Origin: CAZSNT01 sp964607765
GTDB lineage: Bacteria; Verrucomicrobiota; Lentisphaeria; Oligosphaerales; JABHEG01
DNA: 31,552 nucleotides
Assembly: GCA_964607765.1 (NCBI GenBank)
Contig: CAZSNT010000123.1
Coordinates: 1 to 31,552, forward strand
Direction of reading: 5' to 3'
The position numbers and the translations under genes are program-made. Positions within the stretch are counted from its first letter, which is position 1. Every line of letters begins with the position of its first letter. The notes beneath the pieces are model-generated. The model had not been told where the DNA came from and did not search any database. It saw only the letters and a list, made by a program, of their open reading frames with translations. This document shows, one piece after another, positions 18,584-26,529 of the stretch.

Positions 18584-20437
18584 TCATGTGTTGCGCCGAC
18601 GGTTCCTTGTCATGGGAGGCGTGGTTTGCTCCCTGCCCGGGCTGACGTACACGTAATAGGCTCCCCGTTCCAGCCCATCATCGCCATGGAAAGCGCTCAC
18701 CATGCGGGCAGGGCCTCTCTTCAGTGGGACCTCGAAAACAACGGCTTTGTCGGCGGCGGCAATGTCTCTGTGCCACGTGTCGTCCCCGACGACGAGGGTG
18801 GCGCGGTTGAAGGGCATGGCCTCGCCGCCGGTGTAGTAGAACCAGCGGTCCTCGGGAACCATGCCGCGTTCCCAGCCCTCGTCCGAGTCCGGGATGCCCT
18901 CGGTGATCGCACGGTCCTCCTCGCGCGGCCAGCGGCGGAGCTCGAAGCGATAGAGCCCGTCCTTTTCGACCATGATCTCCAGGTAACCGTTCTTGCCGCT
19001 TCCCTGTCGTATCTGTCCCTGCTGGAAGGCGAGGTAGCTGTTGTCCTCAACGCACTGCTCCGGAGCGTCGAAGTGCGGGTTGTCCGGGTGCCGCCAGTCG
19101 TGTGAGCGCAGGCAGGTCTCCGCTTCCGCGTCCGCCCCGATCGATATGGGGATTGCGTCGTCGAACTGCCGGCTGACCAAGTCCCACCACCTTTCGTATT
19201 CCGCGCGCAGACCATCGACCACATCGGGGTGCTGTGCCGCGATGTCGTGGCGCTGCTCGCGGTCCGTGGCTGCATCGTAGAGCTCTTTGCCGTTGACAAG
19301 ACGCCATTCCTGCGTCATGACCGCGCACTTGCGCCACTTCACGGGATTGGGGAGCCGCTGCGAATCGGTGGTGATCGCTCGCGCCGGCCAGGAGGGTTGC
19401 GCCTCGGTGAGAAGTGGTTTGAGGCTCTGCCCGTGGAAGTCCAGGTGCGTATAGCGGACCGGGTCGATACCGGCGAGGTCCATCATGGTGGGCATGAAAT
19501 CCACGAACGCGGTGAGGGCGTCGATGTCTTGTGGCGCGACGAAGCCGCCGTTCGGCCAGCGGATGAAGAAGGGGACGCAGTGCCCGCCGTCGTACTCCGA
19601 GCCTTTGCCGCCCCTTAATCCGGCGTTGTAGCCTGCGGTCACGAACTGGTCAGCGCCACGCGCCATCCCGGCCGTGCCGCCGTTGTCAGTCATGAAGATG
19701 AGGACGGTGTCGTCCGCGATGCCCAGTTCATCGAGTTTCCGGGACAGCACGCCGAAGTTCTCGTCGATATTGGTGACCATGCCGTAGAATCGCTCGCACT
19801 GTTCGGAGTGAGTGCGTCCCCGGTAGCGTTCGCAATAGTCCGGGGCCACGTTGTAGGGTGCGTGCGGGGCGTTCGGCATGATGAAACACATGAACGGCTC
19901 GTCCCGGTGTTCCTCGATAAACCGCATCCCCTCGCGGAACCACACATCTGTGCAGTAGCCCTCGAACTTCTGTGGCACGCCGTAGACCATGTACGTGTCG
20001 TCGAAGTAGTCGTTCTGCCACCAGTCGGGCATCTGCGAGATCCCGCCGCCGCCGTGGGTGATGACCTCCTGGAACCCCCGGTCCTGCGGGCGGTAGGGAT
20101 GGTTGTCGCCCAGGTGCCACTTGCCGAACAGGCCGGTGGCATAGCCGTTCTCCGAGAACACGTTCGCGATGCTGACTTCGTTGCCGCGCAGCAGCGAGCG
20201 GCCGCCGACCGTGTGCCAGACGCCGGTGGAGTTGGCGTAGTGCCCGGTCATCAGGCCGGACCGCGTCGGTGCGCAGGTCGGGCCCACGTGGAAGTTCGTG
20301 AACCGGACAGCCTGGGCGTGGAAGGCGTCGATGTTCGGTGTCTCGATGATCGGGTTCCCGCCGCAGCCCAGGTCTCCAGGACCTTGGTCGTCGGTCAGGA
20401 CGAAAACGATGTTCGGGCTTCGCTGGCTCTGTCTCAC
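18584..20437 (-). CDS. Type I sulfatase without signal peptide
   Basis: This 617-residue sulfatase of the alkaline phosphatase superfamily hydrolyses sulfate esters. The metal-site aspartates are in FVLTDDQG (D16, D17). The maturation motif is CAPTR at 55-59, where C55 would be converted to formylglycine. GLFGKWHLG (102-110) and MTDNGG follow as expected. The catalytic part takes about the first 440 residues. The remaining 170 residues form a beta-rich C-terminal extension (for example RWFYYTGGEAMPFN), longer than usual. The start is GTG with GGGAGA upstream, and it leads directly into the core, so no signal peptide is encoded. That contrasts with the sulfatase at 24920. Cytoplasmic sulfatase action, or a missed export signal, is possible. 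The substrate is unknown. No sulfatase-maturing enzyme is in the window. A sialate O-acetylesterase-like remnant lies 78 bp upstream. Confidence 0.92.
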   Translation of the reverse strand: MRQSQRSPNIVFVLTDDQGPGDLGCGGNPIIETPNIDAFHAQAVRFTNFHVGPTCAPTRSGLMTGHYANSTGVWHTVGGRSLLRGNEVSIANVFSENGYATGLFGKWHLGDNHPYRPQDRGFQEVITHGGGGISQMPDWWQNDYFDDTYMVYGVPQKFEGYCTDVWFREGMRFIEEHRDEPFMCFIMPNAPHAPYNVAPDYCERYRGRTHSEQCERFYGMVTNIDENFGVLSRKLDELGIADDTVLIFMTDNGGTAGMARGADQFVTAGYNAGLRGGKGSEYDGGHCVPFFIRWPNGGFVAPQDIDALTAFVDFMPTMMDLAGIDPVRYTHLDFHGQSLKPLLTEAQPSWPARAITTDSQRLPNPVKWRKCAVMTQEWRLVNGKELYDAATDREQRHDIAAQHPDVVDGLRAEYERWWDLVSRQFDDAIPISIGADAEAETCLRSHDWRHPDNPHFDAPEQCVEDNSYLAFQQGQIRQGSGKNGYLEIMVEKDGLYRFELRRWPREEDRAITEGIPDSDEGWERGMVPEDRWFYYTGGEAMPFNRATLVVGDDTWHRDIAAADKAVVFEVPLKRGPARMVSAFHGDDGLERGAYYVYVSPGREQTTPPMTRNRRRNT

Positions 20438-20515
20438 GGTGTGTCTCCCGCGTGTCTGTCAGGGATGTCAGTCACATGGTCAAGGAGGGAGTCGGCGCTC
20501 CCGCCTGTGCTTCTC

Positions 20516-20653
20516 TCAGGGGGCAAAAATGTCGGTGCGGAACGGGTAGGCCGGCAGCCCGGCGCCGTTGACCAGGTTCACGTCCGGTTTGCCGGCGAAC
20601 GCGTAACGCACGTAGAGCGGCTTGGCAATCTGCGCCGAGCTCAGCACGACGGT
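20516..20653 (-). pseudogene. C-terminal fragment of a sialate O-acetylesterase-like protein
   Basis: Reading the minus strand down to the TGA at 20516-20518 gives about 45 residues. They include VVLSSAQIAKPLYVRYAF, then NLVNGAGLP and PFRTD before the end. This matches the conserved C-terminus of bacterial sialate O-acetylesterase-type SGNH esterases, whose tails have the form 'VVVSSP-x-V-x-KPxxVRYAW-x-x-NP-x-x-NLYN-x-x-GLPASPFRTD'. The same frame continues upstream only to a TGA at 20705-20707 and no longer looks like the family. The rest of the gene, including the catalytic Ser and His motifs, is absent on this side of the gap. It is either a pseudogene cut by rearrangement or a gene broken by assembly. 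Its position between a sulfatase and a GH29 gene fits a glycan-degradation cluster. Confidence 0.6.
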
Positions 20654-20841
20654 CGCCCAAAACGGGAACGGGCAACACGGGAGGCCCGCGCCAAGGAGCT
20701 GACCTCAACCGCCTTGAGATGGGACTGCCGGAACCCGCCCCCGAGTACACTGCCATCTGCCTGCCAGAACATCAAGTTGGGCACCGTCGGGAAGGGCAAC
20801 CGACCAGTCGCGTGGGGAGAGGAAGCCGGCGTGCCGCTCGG

Positions 20842-20941
20842 NNNNNNNNNNNNNNNNNNNNNNNNNNNNNNNNNNNNNNNNNNNNNNNNNNNNNNNNNNN
20901 NNNNNNNNNNNNNNNNNNNNNNNNNNNNNNNNNNNNNNNNN
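20842..20941. other. Assembly gap (100 N)
   Basis: A run of exactly 100 N, the conventional filler for a scaffold join of unknown length. Genes and distances across it should not be trusted. Confidence 0.99.
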
Positions 20942-21051
20942 CGGCCCCCGACCGCCACGCACTCCACGTGGCTGAGGGGTTGCTCGGGAAGGTCGACATC
21001 ACACAGGTTGATTCGGTGCTGTGTGTTCTCCCGGCTCTTCATCCGACTCCT

Positions 21052-21109
21052 CATCCCACTCTTCATCTGTCTGCCGTGTGGGATGAAGGGGCGGATGAAG
21101 AGTGGGATG
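21052..21109. repeat. 16-bp perfect inverted repeat, candidate 3' hairpin of the GH29 gene
   Basis: CATCCCACTCTTCATC at 21052-21067 and its exact reverse complement at 21094-21109 enclose a 26-base loop. The surrounding sequence holds further CTTCATC and GGATGAAG units, so the whole stretch (about 21036-21112) is built from short repeats. It begins 25 bp beyond the stop of the minus-strand GH29 gene and could end or protect that transcript. No T-tract follows. The alternative is a mobile palindromic repeat. Confidence 0.75.
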
Positions 21110-21134
21110 GAGAGTTTTCGTGTCGAATTGACCG

Positions 21135-22625
21135 CTACGCCGATATACGGAACGCCACGACGGGTTGGCCTTTCGGCAGCGTTTCCGGCAGCCTGATTGT
21201 CAGGCCGTCCGCCGAGCGCTTCCAGCGGATGGGCTCGTCGCTGCCGAGCATGGTGATGTTCCCGATCTCTCCTTCGTAGAGTCCGCCCGTCGCCAATGTC
21301 TTGATGAGGACGTCGCTGGTCGGCGGCGCGAGCACGAAGGCGTAGAGCGTGTCGCCCTTCTGTGTGAAGCGGATGTCCGCCTGCGAGAACTCCTGCAAGT
21401 TCTCGCCGCACCGGGCGGTCTTGATCTCGGTCGGGCCTTCGCCGAACACCTTCCACGGCCGGGTCCCGTAAATCCCCTCACCGTTGATCCCGATCCACTC
21501 GCCGAAGCCGCGCAACAGCTTCTGCTGCGGTTCGGGCAGCGTGCCGTCGCCGCGCAGGGCCACGTTCATCATAACGACACCGTTCTTGCTGATGGCATCG
21601 ACCGCATTGCCGATCAGCACGGGGAAGCTCATGCGGGTGCGGGCCTCCTTGCGGTAGAACCAGCTCCCGGAGAGATCGGTCGCCCACATCCAGGGGTACT
21701 CCTGCGTGTCACCGAACATGCCGCGCTCAAGATTGTAGGTGAACGCCGCCTTGTTCATATCCGGGGCCTTGAACGAGAGGACGGTGGTCTGTTTGCCGTC
21801 GTGCAGTTTCAGGTCGCGGTTCAGGTAGGCCGAGAAAAGCCTCACCCCCAGCCCGTTGCCCGTTTCCTCGTCCGGGTACGGCGAATCGTTGTTGAACATG
21901 TCGGGGTCATACTTCTCGATCAGCTCCCAGCAGCGGGCGTACCAGTGCTCGTTCCAGCTGTCCTGGCTCGCGAACTCCAGCGGCTCATAGGCCACGTTGA
22001 AAAGCTGCCATTCCGGTGTGCCCGGCTTCTGGTACTGCCGCGCCGTGACGAAGAACCGCGGCGACCAGTAAAGGTGGGTGGAGACGCCGAACTTCAGGCC
22101 GTGCTTGCGGGCCGCGTCCTTCCACTCCCGGATCGTGTCGCGTTTGGGGCCCATGGCCACGGCATTCCAGCGAAACGACGAGTCGTACATATCGAAGTTG
22201 TCGTGGTGCACCGCCACCGGCATGATGAAGTGCGCCCCGCACTCCTTGAAGAGTTTTACCAACCCGTCGGGATCCCATTTCTCGGCCTTGAACAGCGGGA
22301 TGAGCTTCTCGTAGCCGAACTCCGAGGGATGCCCGTAGCATTTGGTGTGCCATTCGGTCAACTCTGCCGTTCTCCGGATGTCCGCTTCGCTGTTGTTCGG
22401 CGTCCAGTAGTCCTTTGTGCCGTACATCTTCCGGCCGTAATGCGAGCCGTCGTGCGGGCGGTTCTCATCGATCGCCGACGGGATGCCCCAGTGCATCCAG
22501 ACGCCGATCTTGCCGTCCTGAAACCACTCCGGAATGCGGTAGTTCCGTGCCATGGACTCCCAGGTCGGCTCAATCCGCCCCACCGGCGCAGCGCCGGGCG
22601 TGATTTCAGAACAGGAGACCTTCAT
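21135..22625 (-). CDS. GH29 family alpha-L-fucosidase-like protein
   Basis: This 496-residue protein starts from the ATG at 22625. A GTG four codons upstream is less likely, because GAGGAG sits four bases before the ATG. GH29-type motifs are GVWMHWG, HFIMPVAVHHDNFDMYDSSF and, at the nucleophile position, DMFNNDSPYPDEE with D247. The HHDNF motif departs from the usual KHHDGF seen in the GH29 gene at 8541. The C-terminal section (about 400-496) is the small beta-sandwich that follows the GH29 barrel. There is no signal peptide. It is the second gene of a unit with the M60-like peptidase (12-bp spacing), so fucose removal and glycoprotein cleavage are probably co-expressed. The fucosidase fold is confident. 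The exact linkage specificity is not known, and this divergent subgroup could act on another sugar. Confidence 0.88.
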   Translation of the reverse strand: MKVSCSEITPGAAPVGRIEPTWESMARNYRIPEWFQDGKIGVWMHWGIPSAIDENRPHDGSHYGRKMYGTKDYWTPNNSEADIRRTAELTEWHTKCYGHPSEFGYEKLIPLFKAEKWDPDGLVKLFKECGAHFIMPVAVHHDNFDMYDSSFRWNAVAMGPKRDTIREWKDAARKHGLKFGVSTHLYWSPRFFVTARQYQKPGTPEWQLFNVAYEPLEFASQDSWNEHWYARCWELIEKYDPDMFNNDSPYPDEETGNGLGVRLFSAYLNRDLKLHDGKQTTVLSFKAPDMNKAAFTYNLERGMFGDTQEYPWMWATDLSGSWFYRKEARTRMSFPVLIGNAVDAISKNGVVMMNVALRGDGTLPEPQQKLLRGFGEWIGINGEGIYGTRPWKVFGEGPTEIKTARCGENLQEFSQADIRFTQKGDTLYAFVLAPPTSDVLIKTLATGGLYEGEIGNITMLGSDEPIRWKRSADGLTIRLPETLPKGQPVVAFRISA

Positions 22626-22629
22626 GTGA

Positions 22630-22635
22630 CTCCTC
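22630..22635 (-). promoter_or_regulatory. Ribosome-binding site that fixes the GH29 start
   Basis: GAGGAG on the minus strand, four bases before the ATG at 22623-22625 and three bases after the TAG stop (22638-22640) of the upstream M60-like gene. It selects this ATG over the in-frame GTG at 22635-22637, which the site overlaps. It also suggests linked translation of the two genes. Confidence 0.75.
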
Positions 22636-22637
22636 AC

Positions 22638-24542
22638 CTACAAGTGGAAATACAGATCGATGATTCTCTGCAGCGCGGTCTGCGCAGCCTGGCCGTGGCC
22701 CTCGTTGTACTTCGGCATCCACACCTCGTACCAACCCGCCCCGTAGCGAGGATTCTTCGGCTTTCCCAGTCCGTTGGGATAGACGACATCCGCATGCGCC
22801 CTGAACGCGGTGTTGTCCATGGGGATGACGGTCTTGTAGTGCTGCAGGCGCTCACGGATTCTCGGTGACGGCTTCAACCCCTCGTTCCGCATGGTTTCGG
22901 CAAGGGCTTCCGGGGCCTCCGGCTGAATGCCCCAGAAGTGGATCAGCGGCGTCAGATCAACCCCGGCCGCCCTCGACAGGCGCAGAATGCGGTCATCGGT
23001 GGGATCCGCATTCTGAGGTGAAGGGTCACCCGGCTTCCAGCTCTCGTTACCGGCACGCCAGAAGCGTTCGAGGACGCTCCACCCGAACAGATTGGCAATC
23101 TCGACATACTTCCCGTAGCCGCGATGCTGGTACTTCACTTCGTCTCCGGGCCGGTTGGAGATGTTCATGGGATTGCCCTGTCGGAAGTTCTCGGTGACCA
23201 TCCACATGATGGCCGCCTGATCGAGAGAGATCTGCTTCTTGCCGGTGACAGAATCACCGAAGGCCTCGTCAAGAGGAACACCGAATTTGCGGTTCATCAC
23301 CGCCACGTGCGGCAGGTTGACCACTGCTTCGACCTCGCCCCGGAATTTGGAGAACAGCTGCGAGTGACCCACCTCGTGCAGGACAGTCCAGTTCATGAAT
23401 TGCGGACCTCTGACGATCCAATGCTCGGAGTCGCCGTTCCCGGGCTCGTGGGGGTTGTAGGGGTAGTTGGACTGCGGGTAACCGGGGAAGTTGGCATTCC
23501 CGCGCATGGTGGCATCGACCTGCAGGTAGAGCACGGTCTTCGGTCGTACGAGCGGGTACCCGAATAACTCGGAGACCCCGTCCATTGCCTTGTCCCAGTC
23601 CCGCATCAACGTCACCGGATCGTCGTGTTTGCGGACCCAGTTCGCCGGAACCTGCATCATGAAGTTGTCAGATTCGAAGTCCGCCCACGGACCGGGGTGG
23701 TTTCGCTCGACCGTCTTCCACTCCGCCAACGTCGTCTTCTGGAAGCTCCGTGCCGAGAAGAACGGCGAGCGAACGGTATTGGTGATCCGGATCTCCACAA
23801 CTCCCGCATCCGCTTCGTAGGGCACTTCGATGTAGATCCCCCCGCCCAGGGGGTTGGCAATCAGCGTCTCGACCTCCGCAATCGGGTAGAGGAGCGAAAC
23901 GCGATCCAGTCGTTTGATCACGCGTTTCTTCTTCAGGTCCCACGAGTGCGCTCCGACACGCACGACATAGCCTTTGCCCACCATCGCGGGTGGGACAGCA
24001 ACCACGCCGATGCTTCCGGGAGCGAGGTAGCACCCGGTCGGGCGCCGTGCCGGATTGTCCCGGCCCATGACCGGACTGCCCCAGGCTGTCGGCTGTGAGG
24101 CGTTGATTCGCACCGTGGATGCAGAGCCCGGATCAACAGGCGCGGCCACCGCCCCGGGGAAGTAGGCCGACATGCCGAGCTTGACCCCGTCGAGCGTGCG
24201 CCGGAACGCCTTCAGGTTCTCCGGTGTGTAGGCCTTGTCGATCAGCGCCTGCTGGATCGCGAACATGGCGTACTCCAGCTCCAGCCCGGCCTTCGGCTTG
24301 CGGGGAAAACCGTTTCGTGTGCGCTCATTCAGAAAGAGCGGGCCCACCTCGCGGTCGTATTCTTCGACCAGCTCGAACGCGGACCGGACAGCGGATGCAT
24401 CATGTTCGAGGGCTTCAAGGCGCTGCAGAGTCCGTTCCGCTCTGCTCAGGAGTCTGTCGGAATTCCCGCCGGCAAACGCACCGGCAGACAAGGCGAACCC
24501 AAGGCCGAAAACAAATCGTGTTCCATGAGACATTTCTGTCAT
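22638..24542 (-). CDS. Exported M60-like zinc metallopeptidase (mucinase-type)
   Basis: This 634-residue protein has a signal peptide (hydrophobic core about 10-22, cleavage near AFA at 23-24). The M60 or enhancin-like domain shows the zinc motif HEVGHSQ with H389, E390 and H393. The downstream acidic ligand is in GEVEAVVN (E403 or E405). The domain lead-in WADFESDNFMMQVP, near residue 285, is also typical. M60-like enzymes cleave mucins and other O-glycosylated proteins. The N-terminal 280 residues include a helical segment and a beta-rich region (PTGCYLAPGSIGVVAVP) like the one preceding M60 domains. The start is an ATG with GAGGAG four bases upstream. The GH29 gene follows 12 bp downstream, and the pair diverges from the sulfatase at 24920. 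The glycoprotein target is unknown. Confidence 0.88.
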   Translation of the reverse strand: MTEMSHGTRFVFGLGFALSAGAFAGGNSDRLLSRAERTLQRLEALEHDASAVRSAFELVEEYDREVGPLFLNERTRNGFPRKPKAGLELEYAMFAIQQALIDKAYTPENLKAFRRTLDGVKLGMSAYFPGAVAAPVDPGSASTVRINASQPTAWGSPVMGRDNPARRPTGCYLAPGSIGVVAVPPAMVGKGYVVRVGAHSWDLKKKRVIKRLDRVSLLYPIAEVETLIANPLGGGIYIEVPYEADAGVVEIRITNTVRSPFFSARSFQKTTLAEWKTVERNHPGPWADFESDNFMMQVPANWVRKHDDPVTLMRDWDKAMDGVSELFGYPLVRPKTVLYLQVDATMRGNANFPGYPQSNYPYNPHEPGNGDSEHWIVRGPQFMNWTVLHEVGHSQLFSKFRGEVEAVVNLPHVAVMNRKFGVPLDEAFGDSVTGKKQISLDQAAIMWMVTENFRQGNPMNISNRPGDEVKYQHRGYGKYVEIANLFGWSVLERFWRAGNESWKPGDPSPQNADPTDDRILRLSRAAGVDLTPLIHFWGIQPEAPEALAETMRNEGLKPSPRIRERLQHYKTVIPMDNTAFRAHADVVYPNGLGKPKNPRYGAGWYEVWMPKYNEGHGQAAQTALQRIIDLYFHL

Positions 24543-24667
24543 TCACTCCTCTTCGTTCCGGGCTCAGTGTCGAGCGGCGTCAAGTTCAGGGGCGAGTTAA
24601 CGCTCTGCCGCTCCCACCGGCCCTGCGCCGGTGGCGCCGAGATTTGGCAACTACCATACGGGCCGCA

Positions 24668-24714
24668 CCCTCGCCCTCACCCCGCTCGCGGCGCTGACGC
24701 GAGCGGGGCGAGGG
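24668..24714. repeat. GC-rich inverted repeat, 17-bp stem with a bulge
   Basis: CCCCGCTCGCG (24680-24690) pairs with CGCGAGCGGGG (24698-24708) around the loop GCGCTGA. The stem extends with CCCTCG (24668-24673) to CGAGGG (24709-24714) across a 6-base bulge on the left arm. It sits mid-way between divergent genes, where a terminator is not needed, so a REP-like mobile palindrome is the better reading. Confidence 0.75.
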
Positions 24715-24750
24715 TTGGGGAGAGCTCAGCGAGGGTAGTTGTCAAATCCA

Positions 24751-24800
24751 CTCACCCACGGCACGAGGCCGTGGGGGTCGTCTGTGCACTTCAGTCCAAC
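24751..24800 (+). repeat. Dispersed intergenic repeat, CTCACCCACGGCACGAGG family, copy 2
   Basis: This is the best-preserved copy. CCCACGGC (24755-24762), loop ACGAG and GCCGTGGG (24768-24775) form an 8-bp perfect hairpin, followed by GGTCGTCTGTGCACTTCAG and TCCAAC. Its first 18 bases are identical to 5057-5074. It lies about 120-170 bp upstream of the sulfatase start. Confidence 0.7.
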
Positions 24801-24919
24801 GCCGTTCCGGGCTGGCACTTCGGAACTGAAACTACGACCGGAGTTTCCGGGTTGCCAGCTCGCGCTGTAGATTTGCGTGGAACTCTGCGATCCAGTGCTA
24901 AGCTCGAGAGACGGAAGAC

Positions 24920-26350
24920 ATGAAGAGAGAATCAGTCCTCGCATCCATCGTGACGATACTGCTGGCGACAGGGGCGACTGCCGGGGAATCGTATTTCGAA
25001 GACAGCCCTTCCTCGGAACCGCGGAGAACGAATGTCATCCTCTTGATGGCAGACGACCTGGGTTACGGCGACGTAGGCTTCAATGGCAACGAACGAATCC
25101 AGACGCCGCACCTCGACCGCATGGCCGGCGAGGGGATCCGGTTCGATCACTTCTACGCGGCCTCACCGCTCTGCTCCCCTACGCGAGCCAGCTGTCTGAC
25201 GGGGCGCAGTCCGTTCCGGCAGGGGATCTTCGCCGCCCACACGGCGGGGATGCGTCCCTCGGAGACCACTGTTGCCGAGGCGCTGAGGAAGCACGGTTAC
25301 GCCACGGGCTTCTTCGGGAAATGGCATCTGGGCTGGGTGGAGCCGGACAAGGTGGAGTCCCGGGGATTCTACTCCCCTCCCTGGCATCACGGCTTTGAGG
25401 AAGTCTTTGCCACCAAGAGCGCCGTGCCGACCTGGAACCCGACGAAGACGCCGCCGGGCTGGAAGGGGTTCGGGGCCAGGGACGACGGCTCCTGGGGCGG
25501 CTCCATCTACGTTCACAACGGGGAGCCTGTCACGGAGAACCTGGACGGTGACGACAGCCGCATCATCATGGACCGCGTCATCCCCTTTATCGAGGCGGCC
25601 CTTGCAGAGCGGAAGCCGTTCCTGGCCACGGTTTGGTTCCACACCCCGCACGAGCCCATTGTGGCGGGGCCTGAGTATCTGGCAAAGTATCCGGGGCTGC
25701 CCGAGGAGCAGAAGCACCTCTACGGCTGCATCACGGCAATGGACGAGCAGATCGGCCGTCTTCGGACCGTCCTGGCCGAGAACAGAGCAGAGAGGGACAC
25801 GCTCATCTTCTTCTGCAGCGACAACGGCCCAGCCGATCCCCAGGCCAAACGCGGGATCGCGTCCGCCGGTCCGTTCAGGGGGCACAAGCATCAGATGTGG
25901 GAAGGAGGGCTGCGCGTTCCGGCGCTGGCTTGCTGGCCCGGACGACTCCGGGAAGGCAGGACCTGTTCGTTCCAGACGGGAACGGTTGACTACCTGCCGA
26001 CCATCCTCGATCTGCTGAGTCTGCCCGCCGTCAAGAAACGCCCCATGGACGGAATCAGCATTGTGCCGGCCCTGAAGGGGGAGCTCTCAGAAAGACCCGT
26101 TCCCCTGGCGTTCGGCTACCGGCGGTTCTACAAGAACACGGATATCTATGCCTACATCAAAGGACGATACAAGATCTGCATCCCCGAACCGGGCCAGACC
26201 ATGAAGCTCTTCGACTTGAGGAAGAACCCCGGCGAGACAGATGACCTGGCCCAGTCGAAGCCCGAGATCCTGAAGCGGATGCAGAAGGATTTGGAGGCCG
26301 TCAAGGCCTCCTGGCAAGCCAGCAGAGAAGGTGCAGACTACCGCTGGTAG
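24920..26350 (+). CDS. Exported type I sulfatase
   Basis: This 476-residue protein has a signal peptide (hydrophobic 6-19, cleavage near ATA at 21). The sulfatase core follows: ILLMADDLGYGD with metal aspartates D45 and D46, the maturation motif CSPTR at 85-89 (C85 becomes formylglycine), ASCLTGRSPFRQG, and GFFGKWHLG at 130-138. A SDNGPADPQ motif and HTPHEP come later. The length is normal for a single-domain arylsulfatase-type enzyme. The ATG has a modest GGAAGA upstream. It is divergent from the M60-like gene and convergent with the GH28-like gene. It should remove sulfate from glycans in the periplasm or outside the cell. The substrate cannot be assigned. Confidence 0.93.
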   Translation: MKRESVLASIVTILLATGATAGESYFEDSPSSEPRRTNVILLMADDLGYGDVGFNGNERIQTPHLDRMAGEGIRFDHFYAASPLCSPTRASCLTGRSPFRQGIFAAHTAGMRPSETTVAEALRKHGYATGFFGKWHLGWVEPDKVESRGFYSPPWHHGFEEVFATKSAVPTWNPTKTPPGWKGFGARDDGSWGGSIYVHNGEPVTENLDGDDSRIIMDRVIPFIEAALAERKPFLATVWFHTPHEPIVAGPEYLAKYPGLPEEQKHLYGCITAMDEQIGRLRTVLAENRAERDTLIFFCSDNGPADPQAKRGIASAGPFRGHKHQMWEGGLRVPALACWPGRLREGRTCSFQTGTVDYLPTILDLLSLPAVKKRPMDGISIVPALKGELSERPVPLAFGYRRFYKNTDIYAYIKGRYKICIPEPGQTMKLFDLRKNPGETDDLAQSKPEILKRMQKDLEAVKASWQASREGADYRW

Positions 26351-26400
26351 CCTCGAAGGCGCCCGAGCAGTCACTCGGTCTCTGTCCCAAGAGTTATCTC

Positions 26401-26490
26401 GCAGGGCCAGGCCTTGATGTTTGACATTCTCAGATGGCCGTCCTTACGCGGCAGTTCTGTTCAATATCGAATAGCAAGGCCCGACCCCAT
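26401..26490 (+). repeat. 90-bp palindromic element, copy 2
   Basis: This aligns without gaps to 31191-31280, with about 65 of 90 positions identical by hand count and most differences being transitions. The best conserved parts are GGCCTTG, then TTTGACATTCTCA, and at the right end CAAGGC with CGACCCC. The terminal arms (CAGGCCTTG and CAAGGCCCG) are imperfectly complementary here. It lies in the 179-bp gap between convergent genes. I read it as a non-autonomous palindromic repeat of REP or MITE type. No transposase is present in the window. Confidence 0.8.
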
Positions 26491-26529
26491 GCATTGCGTC
26501 TTCTCTCCTGAGCGCCTGACGATTCTCCG

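Larger units (their letters stand above)
20438..21134. other. Disrupted region: esterase remnant, unexplained sequence, gap, palindrome
   Basis: From left to right this holds a spacer of 78 bp before the sulfatase start, the C-terminal piece of a sialate O-acetylesterase-like gene (20516-20653), about 190 bp of unexplained sequence up to the gap (20654-20841), 100 N (20842-20941), and 20942-21134 with a strong inverted repeat. Open frames that run through the N run are artefacts of unknown sequence. An assembly break here is consistent with repetitive DNA. Confidence 0.7.
24543..24919. other. 377-bp divergent intergenic region with two palindromes
   Basis: This separates the M60-like gene (minus) from the exported sulfatase (plus), so promoters for both should lie here. 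I could not identify convincing -35 and -10 pairs. It contains a strong GC-rich hairpin (24668-24714) and copy 2 of the CTCACCCACGG repeat (24751-24800), each listed separately. No gene is seen. Confidence 0.65.

Noticed and set aside
20641..21456. Open frames running through the N run
   Set aside because: Unknown bases were translated as open. The flanking parts do not form one coherent protein and overlap the real GH29 gene.
24868..24899. TTGCGT then TGCTAA at 17-bp spacing as the sulfatase promoter
   Set aside because: The -10 box matches the consensus at only two positions, too weak to report.
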